Source: Buchnera aphidicola (Aphis aurantii)
Lineage (GTDB): Bacteria > Pseudomonadota > Gammaproteobacteria > Enterobacterales > Enterobacteriaceae
Length of the DNA stretch: 64,000 bases
Reading direction: 5' to 3'
NCBI RefSeq assembly: GCF_039388985.1
Contig: NZ_CP135021.1
Coordinates: 558,001 to 622,000 of the forward strand
Shown here: in pieces, positions 29,022 through 40,647 of the stretch
Numbering within the stretch: position 1 is the first letter of the stretch
How the letters are laid out: the number at the start of each line of letters is the position of its first letter
The notes under the pieces: generated by a model
Databases searched by the model: none
What the model saw: the letters and a program-made list of their open reading frames with translations, nothing else
What the model was told of the DNA's origin: nothing
Program-made: the position numbers and the translations under genes

Positions 29022-30314
29022 TTATACAAAAAGATTTCGAACTAAAATAGTATCATTACGATCGGGCCCAGTAGAAATCATATCAACTGGAATTCCTGCA
29101 ATTTTTTCAATAGATTTTATATAATTTTTTGCTGCTTTCGGTAGATCTTCTATTTTTTTTATACCTGAAGTGTTTTGCATCCAACCTGGATATGTTTCAT
29201 ATATTGGCTTTATATTTTCTAAATTAACAAAAGATACGTTAGTATAAATTTCTAATGTATTTATATCTTGATATGCTGTACAAATTTTTATTTCTTTTAA
29301 ATTATCTAAAACATCTAATTTTGTTATACATAATGCAGATAAAGAGTTTAATTGGATAGAATAACGTAAAGCAACACCATCTAACCACCCAGTACGTCTT
29401 TTACGACCAGTAGTAGATCCAAATTCGTTTCCTTTTTTCGAAAGATATTCATCTATATTATTAAAAAGCTCGGTAGGAAAAGGTCCATTTCCTACTCTTG
29501 TCGAATAAACTTTTGTTACACCTAAAATATAATCTAAATTTTTTGGACCTACTCCTGTTCCAGTAATAACTCCTCCTATAGTACTATTAGAAGAAGTTAC
29601 ATAAGGATATGTGCCATGATCAATGTCTAATAAACTACCTTGTGCACCTTCAAAAATAATACTTTTTTTATTTTGAATTGCTTTATGTAACATCATAGTA
29701 GTATCTACTATCATATCATTAATTATATTTTTAAATTTTAACAAATCTTTTAAAATAATTTTATAATTAAATGATGCATGCTGATAAATAGAAACTAATT
29801 GATTATTATAATAATCGACGATATTTTTTAATTTAATAGATAATTTATTTTCATCTTTTAAATCTCCAACTCGCAAAGAGCGACGAGCAACTTTATCTTC
29901 ATATGCCGGTCCAATTCCTCTTCCTGTTGTACCAATAGAATTTACTCCTAATTTTTTTTCACGAACTATATCCATGGTAATATGAAAAGGTAAAATTAAA
30001 GAAGCAGAGTGTGAAATAAAGAGACGTTTCTTAATAAAGAAATTATGTTTTTTCAACATTTCAATTTCTTTAACTAATTCAGAAATAGAAATTACAACTC
30101 CATTTGAAATTATTCCGATAACATTGGGATGTAATAAACCTGATGGAATTATATGGAGAACAATTTTTTTATTCTCTACTACAAGAGTATGACCTGCATT
30201 ATTCCCACCATGATATCTAACTACATAAGAGCTATTTTGTGATAAATAATCAACTATCTTGCCTTTACCTTCATCGCCCCATTGTGTTCCTAAAATAACA
30301 ATATTTTTTTGCAT
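29022..30314 (-). CDS. purA: Adenylosuccinate synthetase
   Basis: Joins IMP and aspartate using GTP, the first step toward AMP. 430 residues, E. coli 432. The P-loop [14 protein letters not shown] is at residues 8-21, the active-site GNNAGHT follows, and [18 protein letters not shown] and [18 protein letters not shown] are intact. KRRTGWLDG and the base-recognition KLDVLD motif are also present. It lies 25 nt after hflC in the same direction, as in E. coli (hflKC-...-purA). Confidence 0.97.
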   Translation of the reverse strand: MQKNIVILGTQWGDEGKGKIVDYLSQNSSYVVRYHGGNNAGHTLVVENKKIVLHIIPSGLLHPNVIGIISNGVVISISELVKEIEMLKKHNFFIKKRLFISHSASLILPFHITMDIVREKKLGVNSIGTTGRGIGPAYEDKVARRSLRVGDLKDENKLSIKLKNIVDYYNNQLVSIYQHASFNYKIILKDLLKFKNIINDMIVDTTMMLHKAIQNKKSIIFEGAQGSLLDIDHGTYPYVTSSNSTIGGVITGTGVGPKNLDYILGVTKVYSTRVGNGPFPTELFNNIDEYLSKKGNEFGSTTGRKRRTGWLDGVALRYSIQLNSLSALCITKLDVLDNLKEIKICTAYQDINTLEIYTNVSFVNLENIKPIYETYPGWMQNTSGIKKIEDLPKAAKNYIKSIEKIAGIPVDMISTGPDRNDTILVRNLFV

Positions 30315-30339
30315 TTTACATACCTATTTACAAATATTT

Positions 30340-31263
30340 TTAATGTGAAATCATTTGATTCATATATTGAAAAAACTTATTATCAGAACTAATTAAAATA
30401 ATATTATTTTTATTTTTAAAACTATTTTCATAAGCATGTAAACTTCGCATAAATAAATAAAAAGAAAAATCTTTTTTAAGATTTTCTGCAAATAATTTTG
30501 CTACTTCAGCCTCCCCTTGCCCTTTTAATATTAAAGCTTTTTTTCTTGCTTCTGCTAATATCATTGATACTTTATAATCAGCCATTGCACGTAATTTTTC
30601 TGCTTTTTCTTGCCCTTGAGAGCGCTGACTTCTTGCAACAGCTTCTCTCTCTGCTCGCATTCTATTATATATAGCCTCAGAAACTTCAGTAGGTAAATTA
30701 ATTTGTTTAATTCGAACATCTACAACTTCAATTCCTAAAGCATTCATACTATTCACATTAATTTCAGATGAATTTATTAAATTTACTGTTCCTTTGTTTA
30801 AAGAATGAAGAACATCTGTTGTCAATCTTCCTCGAGAATCAGTTACAATTTCTTTGACGTTTAAGCATCCTATTTCAGATCGTAATCGATCACTGAATTT
30901 TCTTTTAAGCAAAACCTCAGCTTGATAAACATCTCCGTTACCAGTAGCTAAATAATAACGACTAAAATCACTAATACGCCATTTTATATAAGAATCTACA
31001 ATCAGATCTTTCTTTTCTTTTGTCACAAAACGATCAGCTTGATTATCCATAGTATGAATCCGAGCATCTAACATTTTAACGGTTTCCAAAAACGGAATTT
31101 TAAAATGTAATCCAGGTTCATAAATTAATGTTTTTTGATCATTATTTTTTAATACTTTTCCAAATTGTAAAATAATTCCACGATGTCCCTCTTTCACGAT
31201 AAACAATGAAGAGGAAATAAAAAAAAGAAAAATACTCGATAAACAAATTAATACTTTATTCAT
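30340..31263 (-). CDS. hflC: HflC, membrane-anchored modulator of FtsH protease
   Basis: SPFH/prohibitin-family protein that with HflK forms a large membrane cage around FtsH. 307 residues, E. coli 334. One N-terminal membrane segment (LICLSSIFLFFISSSLFIV, residues 4-22), then the SPFH domain (GHRGIILQFGKVL, EPGLHFKIPFLETVKMLD). A long helical stretch follows, rich in Arg/Glu/Ala (YNRMRAEREAVARSQRSQGQ). One nucleotide separates its ATG from the hflK stop, so translation is probably coupled. Confidence 0.96.
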   Translation of the reverse strand: MNKVLICLSSIFLFFISSSLFIVKEGHRGIILQFGKVLKNNDQKTLIYEPGLHFKIPFLETVKMLDARIHTMDNQADRFVTKEKKDLIVDSYIKWRISDFSRYYLATGNGDVYQAEVLLKRKFSDRLRSEIGCLNVKEIVTDSRGRLTTDVLHSLNKGTVNLINSSEINVNSMNALGIEVVDVRIKQINLPTEVSEAIYNRMRAEREAVARSQRSQGQEKAEKLRAMADYKVSMILAEARKKALILKGQGEAEVAKLFAENLKKDFSFYLFMRSLHAYENSFKNKNNIILISSDNKFFQYMNQMISH

Positions 31264-31264
31264 A

Positions 31265-32494
31265 TTATTCTCTCTCTATATCTTGAATATGATTTCGAAT
31301 TGCGTTTATACCTCTTTCTTTAATAAAATTATTAGAAGATAGCGAAGATAAAGCATTAATCTTTTTATCTTGCTTTAAAAAATTAGATTTATTTTTTATT
31401 GATTTACTTAAATTTAAAAATGATTTATTATTTTTTTTTGTATTATTAAAAAAATTATTTAGCGATAAAAATAATGTTGAATTATTATGTTTATCAATAA
31501 AAACCTTTTGAGTGGTGCTCAATAATCTTTCCATAGATTCTATATAAATTCTTTTGAGGGTAATTTCTTTTTCTTTTTTATACTCTGGTAAAATTTTTAA
31601 AAATCGAAGAACTTCCCCTTGAGCTTCGAGAATTATACGAGAAGAATATGCTTTAGCTTCTTCTAAAATGCGCTGTGCTTTTCCATTAGCTTTGGGTTGT
31701 ACTTCATTTGCATATGCTTCAGCTTCACGCACATATTGCTCCCGATTTTCACGAGCTGCAATTGCATCGTCAAAAGCAGCTTTTACCTCTTCAGGAGGTC
31801 TTGCAGTTTGAAAATTGACATCTAATATAGTTATCCCCATATCATATGGTTTAATGGTTTTTTCAATTTCCTTTTGAGTATCATGCCTAACTAAAGTACG
31901 TCCTTCAGTCAAAATACGATCCATAGTCGAACGTCCAATGACTCCACGAAGAGCACTATCAGTTGCTTGCCTTAAACTATCATCAGGGTATATAACAGAA
32001 AAAAGATAACTAGAAGGATTGGTAATTTTGTATTGCACATTCATTTCTACGCGAACTACGTTTTCATCAGAGGTTAACATGATACCTGAAGTTGCTAATT
32101 CACGAACTGTTTCAACATTAACAGCTTTTACATCGTTAATAAAAGTTGGGCGCCAATTTAACCCAGGCTCTACTAAATGACTAAATTTACCAAAATGAGT
32201 AACTACTCCTCTTTCAGCTTCTTTAATAGTATAAAACCCGCTCGCACACCAAATCAAAAAAGCTATTATAGTTAATATAAAAAAAGGATGAATTTTTTTG
32301 TTTATCGAGTTTGAAGAATTAGCGGTATTATTAATTATATTATTAACATTATAAAAAAATTTTTTAAAATTTAATGAAGGTTTTTTTTCGTTTTTTGTAT
32401 GCTCTTTCTTTCCGAAATCATCTTTTTTTGAACCATTCTTTTTCCCCCAAGGATCTAGTTCTGGTTCATGATTATTTAGTTCGTTCCAGGCCAT
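31265..32494 (-). CDS. hflK: HflK, membrane-anchored modulator of FtsH protease
   Basis: Partner of HflC. 409 residues, E. coli 419. The soluble N-terminus begins MAWNELNN with a DPWG motif, the membrane segment is about residues 70-88 (FFILTIIAFLIWCASGFY), and the SPFH domain follows (EAERGVVTHFGKF, VEPGLNWRPTF, TSDENVVRVEMNVQY). The C-terminal coiled region is lysine/asparagine-rich. I place the start at 32494 because GAGG lies six bases upstream and the E. coli protein also begins MAWN; the ATG four codons earlier lacks a site. hfq and hflX, upstream in E. coli, are missing between here and miaA. Confidence 0.95.
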   Translation of the reverse strand: MAWNELNNHEPELDPWGKKNGSKKDDFGKKEHTKNEKKPSLNFKKFFYNVNNIINNTANSSNSINKKIHPFFILTIIAFLIWCASGFYTIKEAERGVVTHFGKFSHLVEPGLNWRPTFINDVKAVNVETVRELATSGIMLTSDENVVRVEMNVQYKITNPSSYLFSVIYPDDSLRQATDSALRGVIGRSTMDRILTEGRTLVRHDTQKEIEKTIKPYDMGITILDVNFQTARPPEEVKAAFDDAIAARENREQYVREAEAYANEVQPKANGKAQRILEEAKAYSSRIILEAQGEVLRFLKILPEYKKEKEITLKRIYIESMERLLSTTQKVFIDKHNNSTLFLSLNNFFNNTKKNNKSFLNLSKSIKNKSNFLKQDKKINALSSLSSNNFIKERGINAIRNHIQDIERE

Positions 32495-32628
32495 TTTATG
32501 CCTCATTAATTAGTTTTAATGCTATTATCTATTTTAATAATTTAAATAATATATCTTATATTATAAAATATGAAAACTGTATTATTTTATAATTTTTAAA
32601 CATGTACGGATGTAAAATAATTTATAAA

Positions 32629-33591
32629 TCAAATATCAAATTTATGTTTCTTTTCAAGAATATTTAACATCTCTTTAACAATAATATGCGGAGTAGAACT
32701 AATTAAAAAATAAATATTTTTCCATTTTTTTAGCCAAGTTAATTGATGTTTAGCTAATTTTCTCGTTGCAAAAATAATTTTAGAAACCATTTCGTTATAA
32801 CTAATTTGATATTCAAGGTACTCCCACATTTGTCTATATCCTATGCATCGTATAGATGGTAATTCTTTATGTAAGTCTCCTCGAAAAAATAAATTTTCTA
32901 CTTCCTCTTGAAAACCTAACGTTAACATTTTTTTTACACGTAATTCAATTTTATCATATAACCATTGTTTACTTTGAGGTAAAATAGAAAATTGAATGAT
33001 ATTATATGGTAATTCACTCAACATGTTGTTTTTAAAAGACGTCATTGTTTTTCCAGAAATATAAAATACTTCTAATGCTCTTAATAATCTTTGAAAATCA
33101 TTTTTATGAATATTACTTGCAGATATGGGATCTATAAAATTTAATTTTTCATATAAAAAATATTTATTATATTTTGATTTATCTAATAAATATCTTCGAA
33201 TTTCAAAATTGGAAGGAGGTAAATCAGATAAACCATATAATAATACATGATAATAAAACATTGTCCCACCAACTAGTAATGGTAATTTTCCTAATTTTAA
33301 AATACTTTTTATTTCTCTATAAGCATCTTTTCTAAACTCGCCGGCTGAATAAAATTCACTAGGATCTTTAATATTTAATAGACGATGTGGATGCATTTTT
33401 AAATCTAAATAATTCGGTTTATCTGTTCCAATATCCATTTCTCGATAAATTAAAGCTGAATCCACACTAATTATTTCTATTGGTAAATATTTTCTAAGAT
33501 ATATAGCAGTTTTGCTTTTTCCGCATCCAGTAGGGCCTATTAAAAAAAAGATAGTAGGTTTTTTTGACTGAAAAAAATTTATATTTTTCAT
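32629..33591 (-). CDS. miaA: tRNA dimethylallyltransferase
   Basis: Adds the isopentenyl group to A37 of tRNAs that read codons starting with U. 320 residues, E. coli 316. The P-loop is FLIGPTGCGKSKTA near residue 16, followed by ISVDSALIYREMDIGTDKP with the catalytic Asp/Ser/Thr residues. HRLLNIKDPSEFYSAGEF, LVGGTMFYYHVLL and IGYRQMWEYL are further family motifs. tRNA-Trp in this window is a likely substrate; E. coli tRNA-Ser(GGA) lacks this modification. Upstream lies the decayed region where mutL would be expected in E. coli order. Confidence 0.96.
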   Translation of the reverse strand: MKNINFFQSKKPTIFFLIGPTGCGKSKTAIYLRKYLPIEIISVDSALIYREMDIGTDKPNYLDLKMHPHRLLNIKDPSEFYSAGEFRKDAYREIKSILKLGKLPLLVGGTMFYYHVLLYGLSDLPPSNFEIRRYLLDKSKYNKYFLYEKLNFIDPISASNIHKNDFQRLLRALEVFYISGKTMTSFKNNMLSELPYNIIQFSILPQSKQWLYDKIELRVKKMLTLGFQEEVENLFFRGDLHKELPSIRCIGYRQMWEYLEYQISYNEMVSKIIFATRKLAKHQLTWLKKWKNIYFLISSTPHIIVKEMLNILEKKHKFDI

Positions 33592-35010
33592 AATGCTTTA
33601 TCAAGTGTGCTTTATACAATAACTTTAAATTAGCATTTTTTAATACTAAAGTATTTTATTTCTTACAAATATAAATTTATTTAAACTTTAAGATATTTTT
33701 AATAAAGATATTAAAAGATATTAATAAATTAATATTTTTTTAAAAATATAAGGTATTTTTTAGCAATTCAAGTGTTTCTTGAAAAAACTTAGATTTACAA
33801 AGTATTAAATAACTTTTTAAATATTTGATATTAATTTAACAAATAAAAACGAACACTTAAAATTTAAATATATGTTTTTGAATAGTACTGTAAATTATAT
33901 TGATTAGCAATTGTAGGAAAAAAGAAACTAAATTAATATTATATTATTAAAATACTATATGAATAATTCTTCATCATAAAAGACATAAATAATTGAAATT
34001 TTCTTTTAAATAATTACTAATTATATCATTAATATTTTTAAAAAAATTTTTAGTTGATTGATTAATATGTATCGAGATAATATATAAAATTTTTAATACA
34101 ATATTCTTTTTTTTCAACAAGTTTCATGTTAAAAATCATTTTATTTAATACTTTTTTAAATAAACGAGTAAATAATGCACATTTTATTAGTTTTAGACAA
34201 TCAAATATTAATATTTGATCAATATATAAAAAAAATATACTTCGTTCTACCTTTCTATTTGAAAGGTTTTAAATTGATATATTTTATTAACCAAGCTATA
34301 AATCGATTATTAAGAATATTAAATATTTTAAAAAATTTAAAAATTCACTATCCATAAAAATAATTTAAGGTTGTTTTTTTAAATTATAAGTAAATATTAA
34401 TATTTAGTTTGTTAAATGCGCTATTAAGAAATTCGATACAATTAAAAATTTTTTGTATTTAGAACTGAATTTTTTTTGCATAAATAAAATATTTAATTTA
34501 AAAAAAAATTTGTTTTTTATTATATCATAAATTTTTAAAAATTATGGCTTTATCTTTTTCTAAAAAAATCAAAATAATTAGATTTTTGATAAAATAAATT
34601 TTTTATCAAAATAGTAACTTACCAAATAAAATATAAAAATATATTTAATTTTCTTAACACCTTTTGAGCATATTATTTATTAAACATAATGACATTTAAA
34701 AAATAAAATTGATCTAATGTTTTTAATCTTTTAATAATACTTTTTCTCAAAATTTAATCAAATAATTCAATTATAAAAAATAAAAATTTTATACATGATA
34801 GTTTGTTAGATTAATCTTAAAATTATTATATTGATAATTAGTTAAAACTATTTTTAAATATTGATCTTAATTTGTATAAATTTTTCATTTACACTATTTT
34901 CTAAAATTTTTTTTGAAACAGAAAAAATTTGTAAATAATTTCTACAACTAAAATTATAATAATTATATTTATCGATATATTAAAAGCATATGTATTATTT
35001 TCTATAAAAA
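33592..35010. other. 1.4 kb gene graveyard between miaA and mtlD
   Basis: The longest gene-free stretch in the window. Only one ORF reaches 60 codons (34175-34357, plus strand), listed separately as a possible mutL remnant. Elsewhere stops are dense in all frames and I see no tRNA, repeat or strong hairpin. In E. coli mutL directly precedes miaA, and other Buchnera genomes carry mutL near here, so this is best read as an eroded mutL locus. Confidence 0.55.
34175..34357 (+). pseudogene. Possible remnant of the MutL C-terminal domain
   Basis: A 60-codon ORF. Its first 30 residues (HILLVLDNQILIFDQ, then KKIYFVLPFYLK) can be lined up by eye with the MutL C-terminal domain of E. coli (VLTIVHSDCALLERD, then NISLLSLPVAERWL). 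Its end (NQAINRLLRILNIL) can be lined up with a later E. coli stretch (AQAITLLADVERLC), as if an internal part had been deleted. Identity is low and AT-rich DNA readily makes I/L/N/K-rich peptides, so this could be chance. Confidence 0.25.
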
Positions 35011-36186
35011 TTAATTAAATTTTTCAGAATAAACTGCATTTATTGAAATATATGCGTTAATAATTGCATTCATTTCTTGACTGCCTAATTGTAAATTAGA
35101 AATTTGATTTAATGTTTTTTCAACACCTAAAGTTTTGATCAGATCATTCATTTTTATAGACTCTAAATCATTTTTGTTTTTATAACATAAAGCTGCTGCA
35201 ATACCTTTGGTTAAATTATGGTATGGTAAATCATATTTTTTTGCTGATAATAAAGGTTTTATTAAACGTTCATTTTCACTTAATTTTTGTAATGGGTTTC
35301 GTGCAATACGTTCAACGTTATCTATTAAAAAAGGATTTTTAAAACGAGTTAAAATATTTTTAATATAAAAAAAATGCATTTTTTTATCAAAGTTATATTT
35401 TTTAATTAATGTTAATCCACTTTCTTCCATCGCACTTTGAACAATATTTTTTATATCATGATCTTGAATACTTTCATATATAGTTGTATATTTTTTTGTC
35501 CAACCTAAATATGCTGCAATAGCATGCCCTGTATTTAACGTCAAAATTTTTCTATCTATAAAAGACATTAAATCATCGCTTCTAGTCATATCAATAATTT
35601 TAGGTATATCTCCTTTAAATTGCTTTTTATTAACTATCCATTCTTTAAAATTTTCAGCAATTAATGATAAATTATTTTTTTCAAAAGATAATGTTGATGG
35701 TACGATTGTATCGATGCTACAATCAACAAAGCCGATATATTTATTTAAATATTGATGATATTTTAGAGAAATTATTTTATAAATAAGATTTTTTAAAAAA
35801 GAACTGGCTTGAGTTTTATTTTCACAAGCAATTATATTTAAAGGTATTATAGATTTTAATTTAATTTTTAATATAATTCCTTCTGCTAGAATAAAGGCAA
35901 TTTTTTTAAGAGAACTCACACCAACTGCAGTTGTGATTAAACCAACGTTAGATATAATTTTTAAAAGATCAGGACAATTTAAATAAATTGCTCGAAAATT
36001 ATTAACATGAATAATTTTTTCATAGTTGTACCCTACTAATTTCACTTTATAATTTTTACAATCATTTAACGAATTTATTAAATTCTCATTCACATCAGTA
36101 AAAGTAAGATCATAACCAGATTGGAATATTGTTCTGCCAATAAAAGCTCGACCAATATTTCCAGCTCCAAAATGTAACACTTTCAT
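35011..36186 (-). CDS. mtlD: Mannitol-1-phosphate 5-dehydrogenase
   Basis: Oxidises mannitol 1-phosphate to fructose 6-phosphate with NAD+. 391 residues, E. coli 382. The N-terminal NAD-binding loop is HFGAGNIGRAFIG. NIIACENKTQ, EWIVNKKQFKGDIP, TLNTGHAIAAYLGW and AMEESGLTLIKKY match E. coli. The ATG at 36186 aligns with the E. coli start, and GGGA precedes it; the ORF extends four codons upstream. It follows mtlA by 12 nt, giving a two-gene mannitol operon without the mtlR regulator. Confidence 0.96.
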   Translation of the reverse strand: MKVLHFGAGNIGRAFIGRTIFQSGYDLTFTDVNENLINSLNDCKNYKVKLVGYNYEKIIHVNNFRAIYLNCPDLLKIISNVGLITTAVGVSSLKKIAFILAEGIILKIKLKSIIPLNIIACENKTQASSFLKNLIYKIISLKYHQYLNKYIGFVDCSIDTIVPSTLSFEKNNLSLIAENFKEWIVNKKQFKGDIPKIIDMTRSDDLMSFIDRKILTLNTGHAIAAYLGWTKKYTTIYESIQDHDIKNIVQSAMEESGLTLIKKYNFDKKMHFFYIKNILTRFKNPFLIDNVERIARNPLQKLSENERLIKPLLSAKKYDLPYHNLTKGIAAALCYKNKNDLESIKMNDLIKTLGVEKTLNQISNLQLGSQEMNAIINAYISINAVYSEKFN

Positions 36187-36198
36187 ATAAAATCCCAA

Positions 36199-38091
36199 TT
36201 AAATATTTAAATATGATAAAACATCTTCTACATGTTTTGTTTTAGATAACTTATGAATAATTTCTTGATTATCTAATGCATTTGTAATCTTACTAACTAC
36301 CATAATATGTTCATTATTTTTAGCAGCTATACCAATTACAAGATAAGCGATATCATTAATATTATCTCCAAAACGTACACCCTTTGGAAACTGACAAAAC
36401 ACTATTCCAGTTTTTAAAATAGCATCTTTTGATTTAATCGTACCATGTGGTAATGCAATATGCTCTCCCAACCAGGTAGATGTAATTTTTTCTCTTTCTA
36501 ACATTGCATCAATATAATCGTTTTTAACATAACCTTGATCAACTAAATATTTACCAACTATTTTGATAGCTTGTTCTTTATTTTCAGCACATTGATTCAG
36601 AAATATATTGTCTTTACTTAATCGAAATAATGTTTTTAATTGATCTTTCTCATCAATATTATTTTTGTTAATTGACTTCTGATTATTATCAACATTTTTA
36701 TTTTCAATTAATTTGTCGACTAAAAAATCATAAAACATATTATCAAGGAAATTAACTAAAGATATATGTTTCGAATGAGGAGCATATTCTTTAGCTCGCG
36801 AAGTTAAATTCTTGTGCGTGATAACCATATCAATATTTTTTGGTATAGAATGGATAGACACATTGGATATAGCTATATAAGTTAAATTTTTTTTTCTTAT
36901 TTTTTTCCGAAGAATACTTGCACCTATTGCGCTAGATCCCATTCCAGCATCACAAGCTACTGCAATTGTATTAATATTTTTAAAAAAACAATCTGGTTTA
37001 TCACCATAATCTTCTAACCAAGAACTATTAACTACTTTTTTAGATGATTTAAAAAATTTTTTATTTTTATCATCAATAAATTTTAATAATATAATAGAAG
37101 TTAAAAAAGAAATAATAAAAGAAGCAAAAATAGAGAATATATTAATACAATAAAAATCTTTTTTTGTCATTGCTAAAATAGCTAAAATAGAACCTGGAGA
37201 AACAGCTCCAATTAAACCTCCTTGAAAACAAACAAGTATAAAAATATTAGTCATACTTCCTAAAATAAGCGATAATAAAAATTTAGGATTCATCAAAACA
37301 TAAGGAAAATAAACCTCGTGAACTCCTCCTAAAAATTGAATAATTGCAGCTCCTCCAGCTGATTTAGAAGATTTATCTTTCCCTAAAAAAAAACAGGCAA
37401 GAAGCACACCAAGTCCTGGTCCAGGATTCGATTCTATTAAAAAAAATATAGAGTTTTTGTTGTCTAAAATATCTTGAAGACCTAATGGAGAAAAAATTCC
37501 ATGATTAATTGTGTTATTTAAAAAAAATATTTTAGCAGGTTCAATGATAATTGCTATAAAAGGTAATAAATTATAATGTATAATTATTTTTAATAAATAA
37601 CCTATAGAAGTTGAAATCCACTCAATATAAGGACCGATAAAAAAAAATGAAATTATTGTTAATAATATTCCAATAATTGAAATAGAAAAATTATTAACTA
37701 ACATTTCAAATCCATTTTTTATTTTATCTTTTACTAGACTATCAAAATTTTTAATAATCCATCCACCTAATATTCCAGCAACCATTCCTCCTAATAACAT
37801 AGGTATTTTAGTGTTTGCAATCATTCCAATAGTAGTAATGCTTCCAATGATACCACCTCTTTCACCTCCTATTATTCGACCCCCAGTATATCCAATGAGA
37901 ATTGGTAAAAGATAAAATATCATAGGTGAAATTAATTCTGCTAAAACTGTATTTGGTTTCCAACCTAATGGTGCAAATAAAGCACTCATTATACCCCATG
38001 CAATAAAAATGCTTATATTAGGCATCATGATATTACTTAAAAAACGACCAAAATTTTGTATTTTACATTTAATTGATTGAAACATATTCAT
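36199..38091 (-). CDS. mtlA: PTS mannitol-specific EIICBA component
   Basis: Takes up mannitol across the inner membrane and phosphorylates it. 630 residues, E. coli 637. IIC domain: residues about 1-335 with multiple hydrophobic segments, GGERGG, and the [11 protein letters not shown] substrate region. IIB domain: phosphocysteine in [17 protein letters not shown] domain: phosphohistidine in [10 protein letters not shown] near residue 550. All three phospho-transfer sites are intact, so the permease looks functional. Start 38091 or two codons later at 38085. Confidence 0.96.
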   Translation of the reverse strand: MNMFQSIKCKIQNFGRFLSNIMMPNISIFIAWGIMSALFAPLGWKPNTVLAELISPMIFYLLPILIGYTGGRIIGGERGGIIGSITTIGMIANTKIPMLLGGMVAGILGGWIIKNFDSLVKDKIKNGFEMLVNNFSISIIGILLTIISFFFIGPYIEWISTSIGYLLKIIIHYNLLPFIAIIIEPAKIFFLNNTINHGIFSPLGLQDILDNKNSIFFLIESNPGPGLGVLLACFFLGKDKSSKSAGGAAIIQFLGGVHEVYFPYVLMNPKFLLSLILGSMTNIFILVCFQGGLIGAVSPGSILAILAMTKKDFYCINIFSIFASFIISFLTSIILLKFIDDKNKKFFKSSKKVVNSSWLEDYGDKPDCFFKNINTIAVACDAGMGSSAIGASILRKKIRKKNLTYIAISNVSIHSIPKNIDMVITHKNLTSRAKEYAPHSKHISLVNFLDNMFYDFLVDKLIENKNVDNNQKSINKNNIDEKDQLKTLFRLSKDNIFLNQCAENKEQAIKIVGKYLVDQGYVKNDYIDAMLEREKITSTWLGEHIALPHGTIKSKDAILKTGIVFCQFPKGVRFGDNINDIAYLVIGIAAKNNEHIMVVSKITNALDNQEIIHKLSKTKHVEDVLSYLNI

Positions 38092-38213
38092 TACTCATCA
38101 ATTGAAAATATATTAATATCAAATATTAATATAAATAATCAGTTATTATTTTTTTAATACAAAATCTAATATTAATTATTTAAATTATAACTAAAAATAT
38201 TTAATTCAATATT

Positions 38214-39857
38214 TTATTTATAAAAGGATTTATAAAAATGAATTAAACCTAATGTAGAAGAATCAAAATGTTTGTTATTTTCTATATGAGAAAAATTTTC
38301 ATAAATATTTTTAGCTAAATTTTTTCCTAGTTCTACACCCCATTGATCAAAACTAAAAATATTCAATAAATGCCCTTGAACAAATATTTTATGCTCATAT
38401 AAAGCAATTAACATGCCTAAATTATAAGGCGTAATTTTCCGTATCAAAATAGAGTTAGTCGGTTGATTACCTTTGCATTGTTTAAATAAAAAACTTTTAT
38501 CTAATTTATTTTTAAGATTTTTTTTATTTACTTCACCAAAAGATTTTTCTGATGTTCCAAAAGCAAGCGCTCTTGTTTGTGCAAGAAAATTAGATATTAA
38601 TTTAATATGATGATTGTGTAAATTGTTGTGTGAAATTACAGGGGCAATAAAATCACTTGGAATTAATTTTGTACCTTGATGTATTAATTGAAAAAAAGCA
38701 TGCTGCCCATTTGTTCCTGGTTCTCCCCAAATAATAGGTCCAGTTTCGTAAAGTATGTTTTCACCTTGTTTATCTATTGATTTACCATTTGATTCCATAT
38801 TAGATTGTTGAAAATAGGCTGAAAATCGATGCATATATTGATCGTATGGAAATATAGCTTCTGTTTCAGAACCAAAAAAATTAGTGTACCAAATACTAAT
38901 CAGAGCTAATATTATTGGTATGTTTTTTTCATATTCGGAAGTATAAAAATGGTCATCCATAGCATGAGCGCCATTTAAAAACTTTTTAAAATTATCAAAG
39001 CCAATAGATAAAATAATAGATAATCCTGCCGAAGACCATAATGAAAAACGACCACCAACCCAGTTCCAAAATTGAAAAATATTTTTAATATTAATACCAA
39101 AATTTAATGCATTTTTTATATTAGCTGATAAAGCAAAGAAATGTTTATCTAAACTTGAATTTTTTTTTGAACTTTTTAAAAACCATATTTTTGCACTATA
39201 CGCATTAGTTATTGTTTCTTCGGTTGTAAATGTTTTTGATGCGATTAAAAACAGTGTTGTTTCAGGATTCACTTTTTTTAACACTTCAGTAAGATGAGTC
39301 CCATCTATATTTGAAACAAAATGTATATTTAAATGATTTTTGTATGGACGCAATGCTTCTGTTACCATATACGGACCTAAATCAGAGCCTCCAATACCTA
39401 TATTGACAATATCTGTAATAGACTTTCCAGTATAACCTTTCCATTTCCCAGTAATGACTAGTTCTGAAAATTTTTTCATTTTTTTTAATACATGATTAAC
39501 TCCTAACATAACATTATAATTATCTACAAAAATTGGTGAATTTTTTTTATTTCGCAAAGCGATATGTAATACAGGACGATTTTCTGTTTTATTTATTTTT
39601 TCCCCACAAAACATTAATTTAACTGCTTTTTTAACATCCATTTCCTTAGCTAAATTTAATAAATATTTTAAAGTATCTTCAGTAATTCGATTTTTTGAAA
39701 AATCAACTAACATTTCATTTTGAAAACAAATAGAAAATTTCTGAAATCTGTGAGAATCATGTAAAAAAAGATCTTTTAAATGCATATTTTTTACTGTATT
39801 GAAATGATTTTTTAAAATATCCCAAGATCTAGTTTGGGTGAAATTTTTATATTTCAT
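38214..39857 (-). CDS. pgi: Glucose-6-phosphate isomerase
   Basis: Interconverts glucose 6-phosphate and fructose 6-phosphate. 547 residues, E. coli 549. Signatures: [41 protein letters not shown], the PGI signature around [13 protein letters not shown], and the second one [12 protein letters not shown]. The catalytic Glu and His regions ([20 protein letters not shown]) are present. Downstream of it is the mtl pair; mannitol and glucose routes therefore meet here at fructose 6-phosphate, though the 122-nt gap may make it a separate unit. Confidence 0.97.
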   Translation of the reverse strand: MKYKNFTQTRSWDILKNHFNTVKNMHLKDLFLHDSHRFQKFSICFQNEMLVDFSKNRITEDTLKYLLNLAKEMDVKKAVKLMFCGEKINKTENRPVLHIALRNKKNSPIFVDNYNVMLGVNHVLKKMKKFSELVITGKWKGYTGKSITDIVNIGIGGSDLGPYMVTEALRPYKNHLNIHFVSNIDGTHLTEVLKKVNPETTLFLIASKTFTTEETITNAYSAKIWFLKSSKKNSSLDKHFFALSANIKNALNFGINIKNIFQFWNWVGGRFSLWSSAGLSIILSIGFDNFKKFLNGAHAMDDHFYTSEYEKNIPIILALISIWYTNFFGSETEAIFPYDQYMHRFSAYFQQSNMESNGKSIDKQGENILYETGPIIWGEPGTNGQHAFFQLIHQGTKLIPSDFIAPVISHNNLHNHHIKLISNFLAQTRALAFGTSEKSFGEVNKKNLKNKLDKSFLFKQCKGNQPTNSILIRKITPYNLGMLIALYEHKIFVQGHLLNIFSFDQWGVELGKNLAKNIYENFSHIENNKHFDSSTLGLIHFYKSFYK

Positions 39858-40013
39858 TTGAATAATCTCTTAAACAATTTATAAATATTTAATTATTATA
39901 CTATAATTTTAAAATGTCTAAAAATTATTAAAATTTCATAAAATTTTAATGTTTTAAAATACAAATGTTATATAATCAATAAGAACCTAATAAAAAAATA
40001 AAATTAAAACACT

Positions 40014-40558
40014 ATGAAATTGAATAATCAAAATTTAATTTGGATTGATTTAGAAATGACAGGACTCAACCTTAAAATCCATCGAATTATCGAAATCGCT
40101 ACTTTAATTACAGATAGTGAATTAAATATAATTGCAAAAGGACCCGTTATTGCTATTAATCAAACAGAAAAAAATATGTTACTAATGAATAGCTGGAATA
40201 AAAAAACTCATATGAAAACTGGATTAGTTGATAAAGTTAAAAAAAGCATTTATAATGAGTCAAAAGCCGAATCTAAAACAATATTTTTTTTAAAACAATG
40301 GGTTGATTCAAAAATATCTCCTATGTGTGGAAATAGTATTTATCAAGATCGAAAATTTTTAGCTAAATATATGCCAAATTTAGAAAACTACTTTCACTAT
40401 CGTTGTATTGATGTAAGTACAATTAAAGAATTAGTATATCGTTGGCATCCAAAAATAAAAAAATTTAAAAAAAAAAACACTCTGCATTAGATGATATACA
40501 AGAATCAATAATGGAATTAAATTTTTATAAAAAAATATTTTTTAATATTTCCTACTAG
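40014..40558 (+). pseudogene. orn: Oligoribonuclease, frame broken in an A11 tract near the C-terminus
   Basis: Degrades 2-5 nt RNA to mononucleotides; essential in E. coli. The N-terminal part is intact: [10 protein letters not shown] with the first DEDD residues, and [14 protein letters not shown] with the third Asp. The frame hits TAG at 40488-40490 just after an A run at 40467-40477 (eleven A). One extra A (or two fewer) continues as [17 protein letters not shown] to the TAG ending at 40558, about 181 residues, exactly the E. coli length. The shifted part carries the catalytic His and last Asp (HSALDD; E. coli HQAMDD). The unslipped product should be inactive, so slippage or a miscall is likely. 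Confidence 0.85.
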
Positions 40559-40598
40559 ATCAAAAAATAATGATAAATTAAATTTTTAAAAGTAAAGC

Positions 40599-40627
40599 TT
40601 GATTAATAAGTTTTATAAATATAAAAT
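40599..40627 (+). promoter_or_regulatory. Candidate sigma-70 promoter of tRNA-Gly
   Basis: TTGATT (40599-40604), a 17-nt spacer, then TAAAAT (40622-40627), ending 20 nt before the mature tRNA. Confidence 0.5.
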
Positions 40628-40647
40628 ATTAAAATATAAATATTTTT

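Noticed and set aside
36187..36198. Regulatory site or riboswitch in the mtlA-mtlD junction
   Set aside because: The gap is only 12 nt and too short for such an element.
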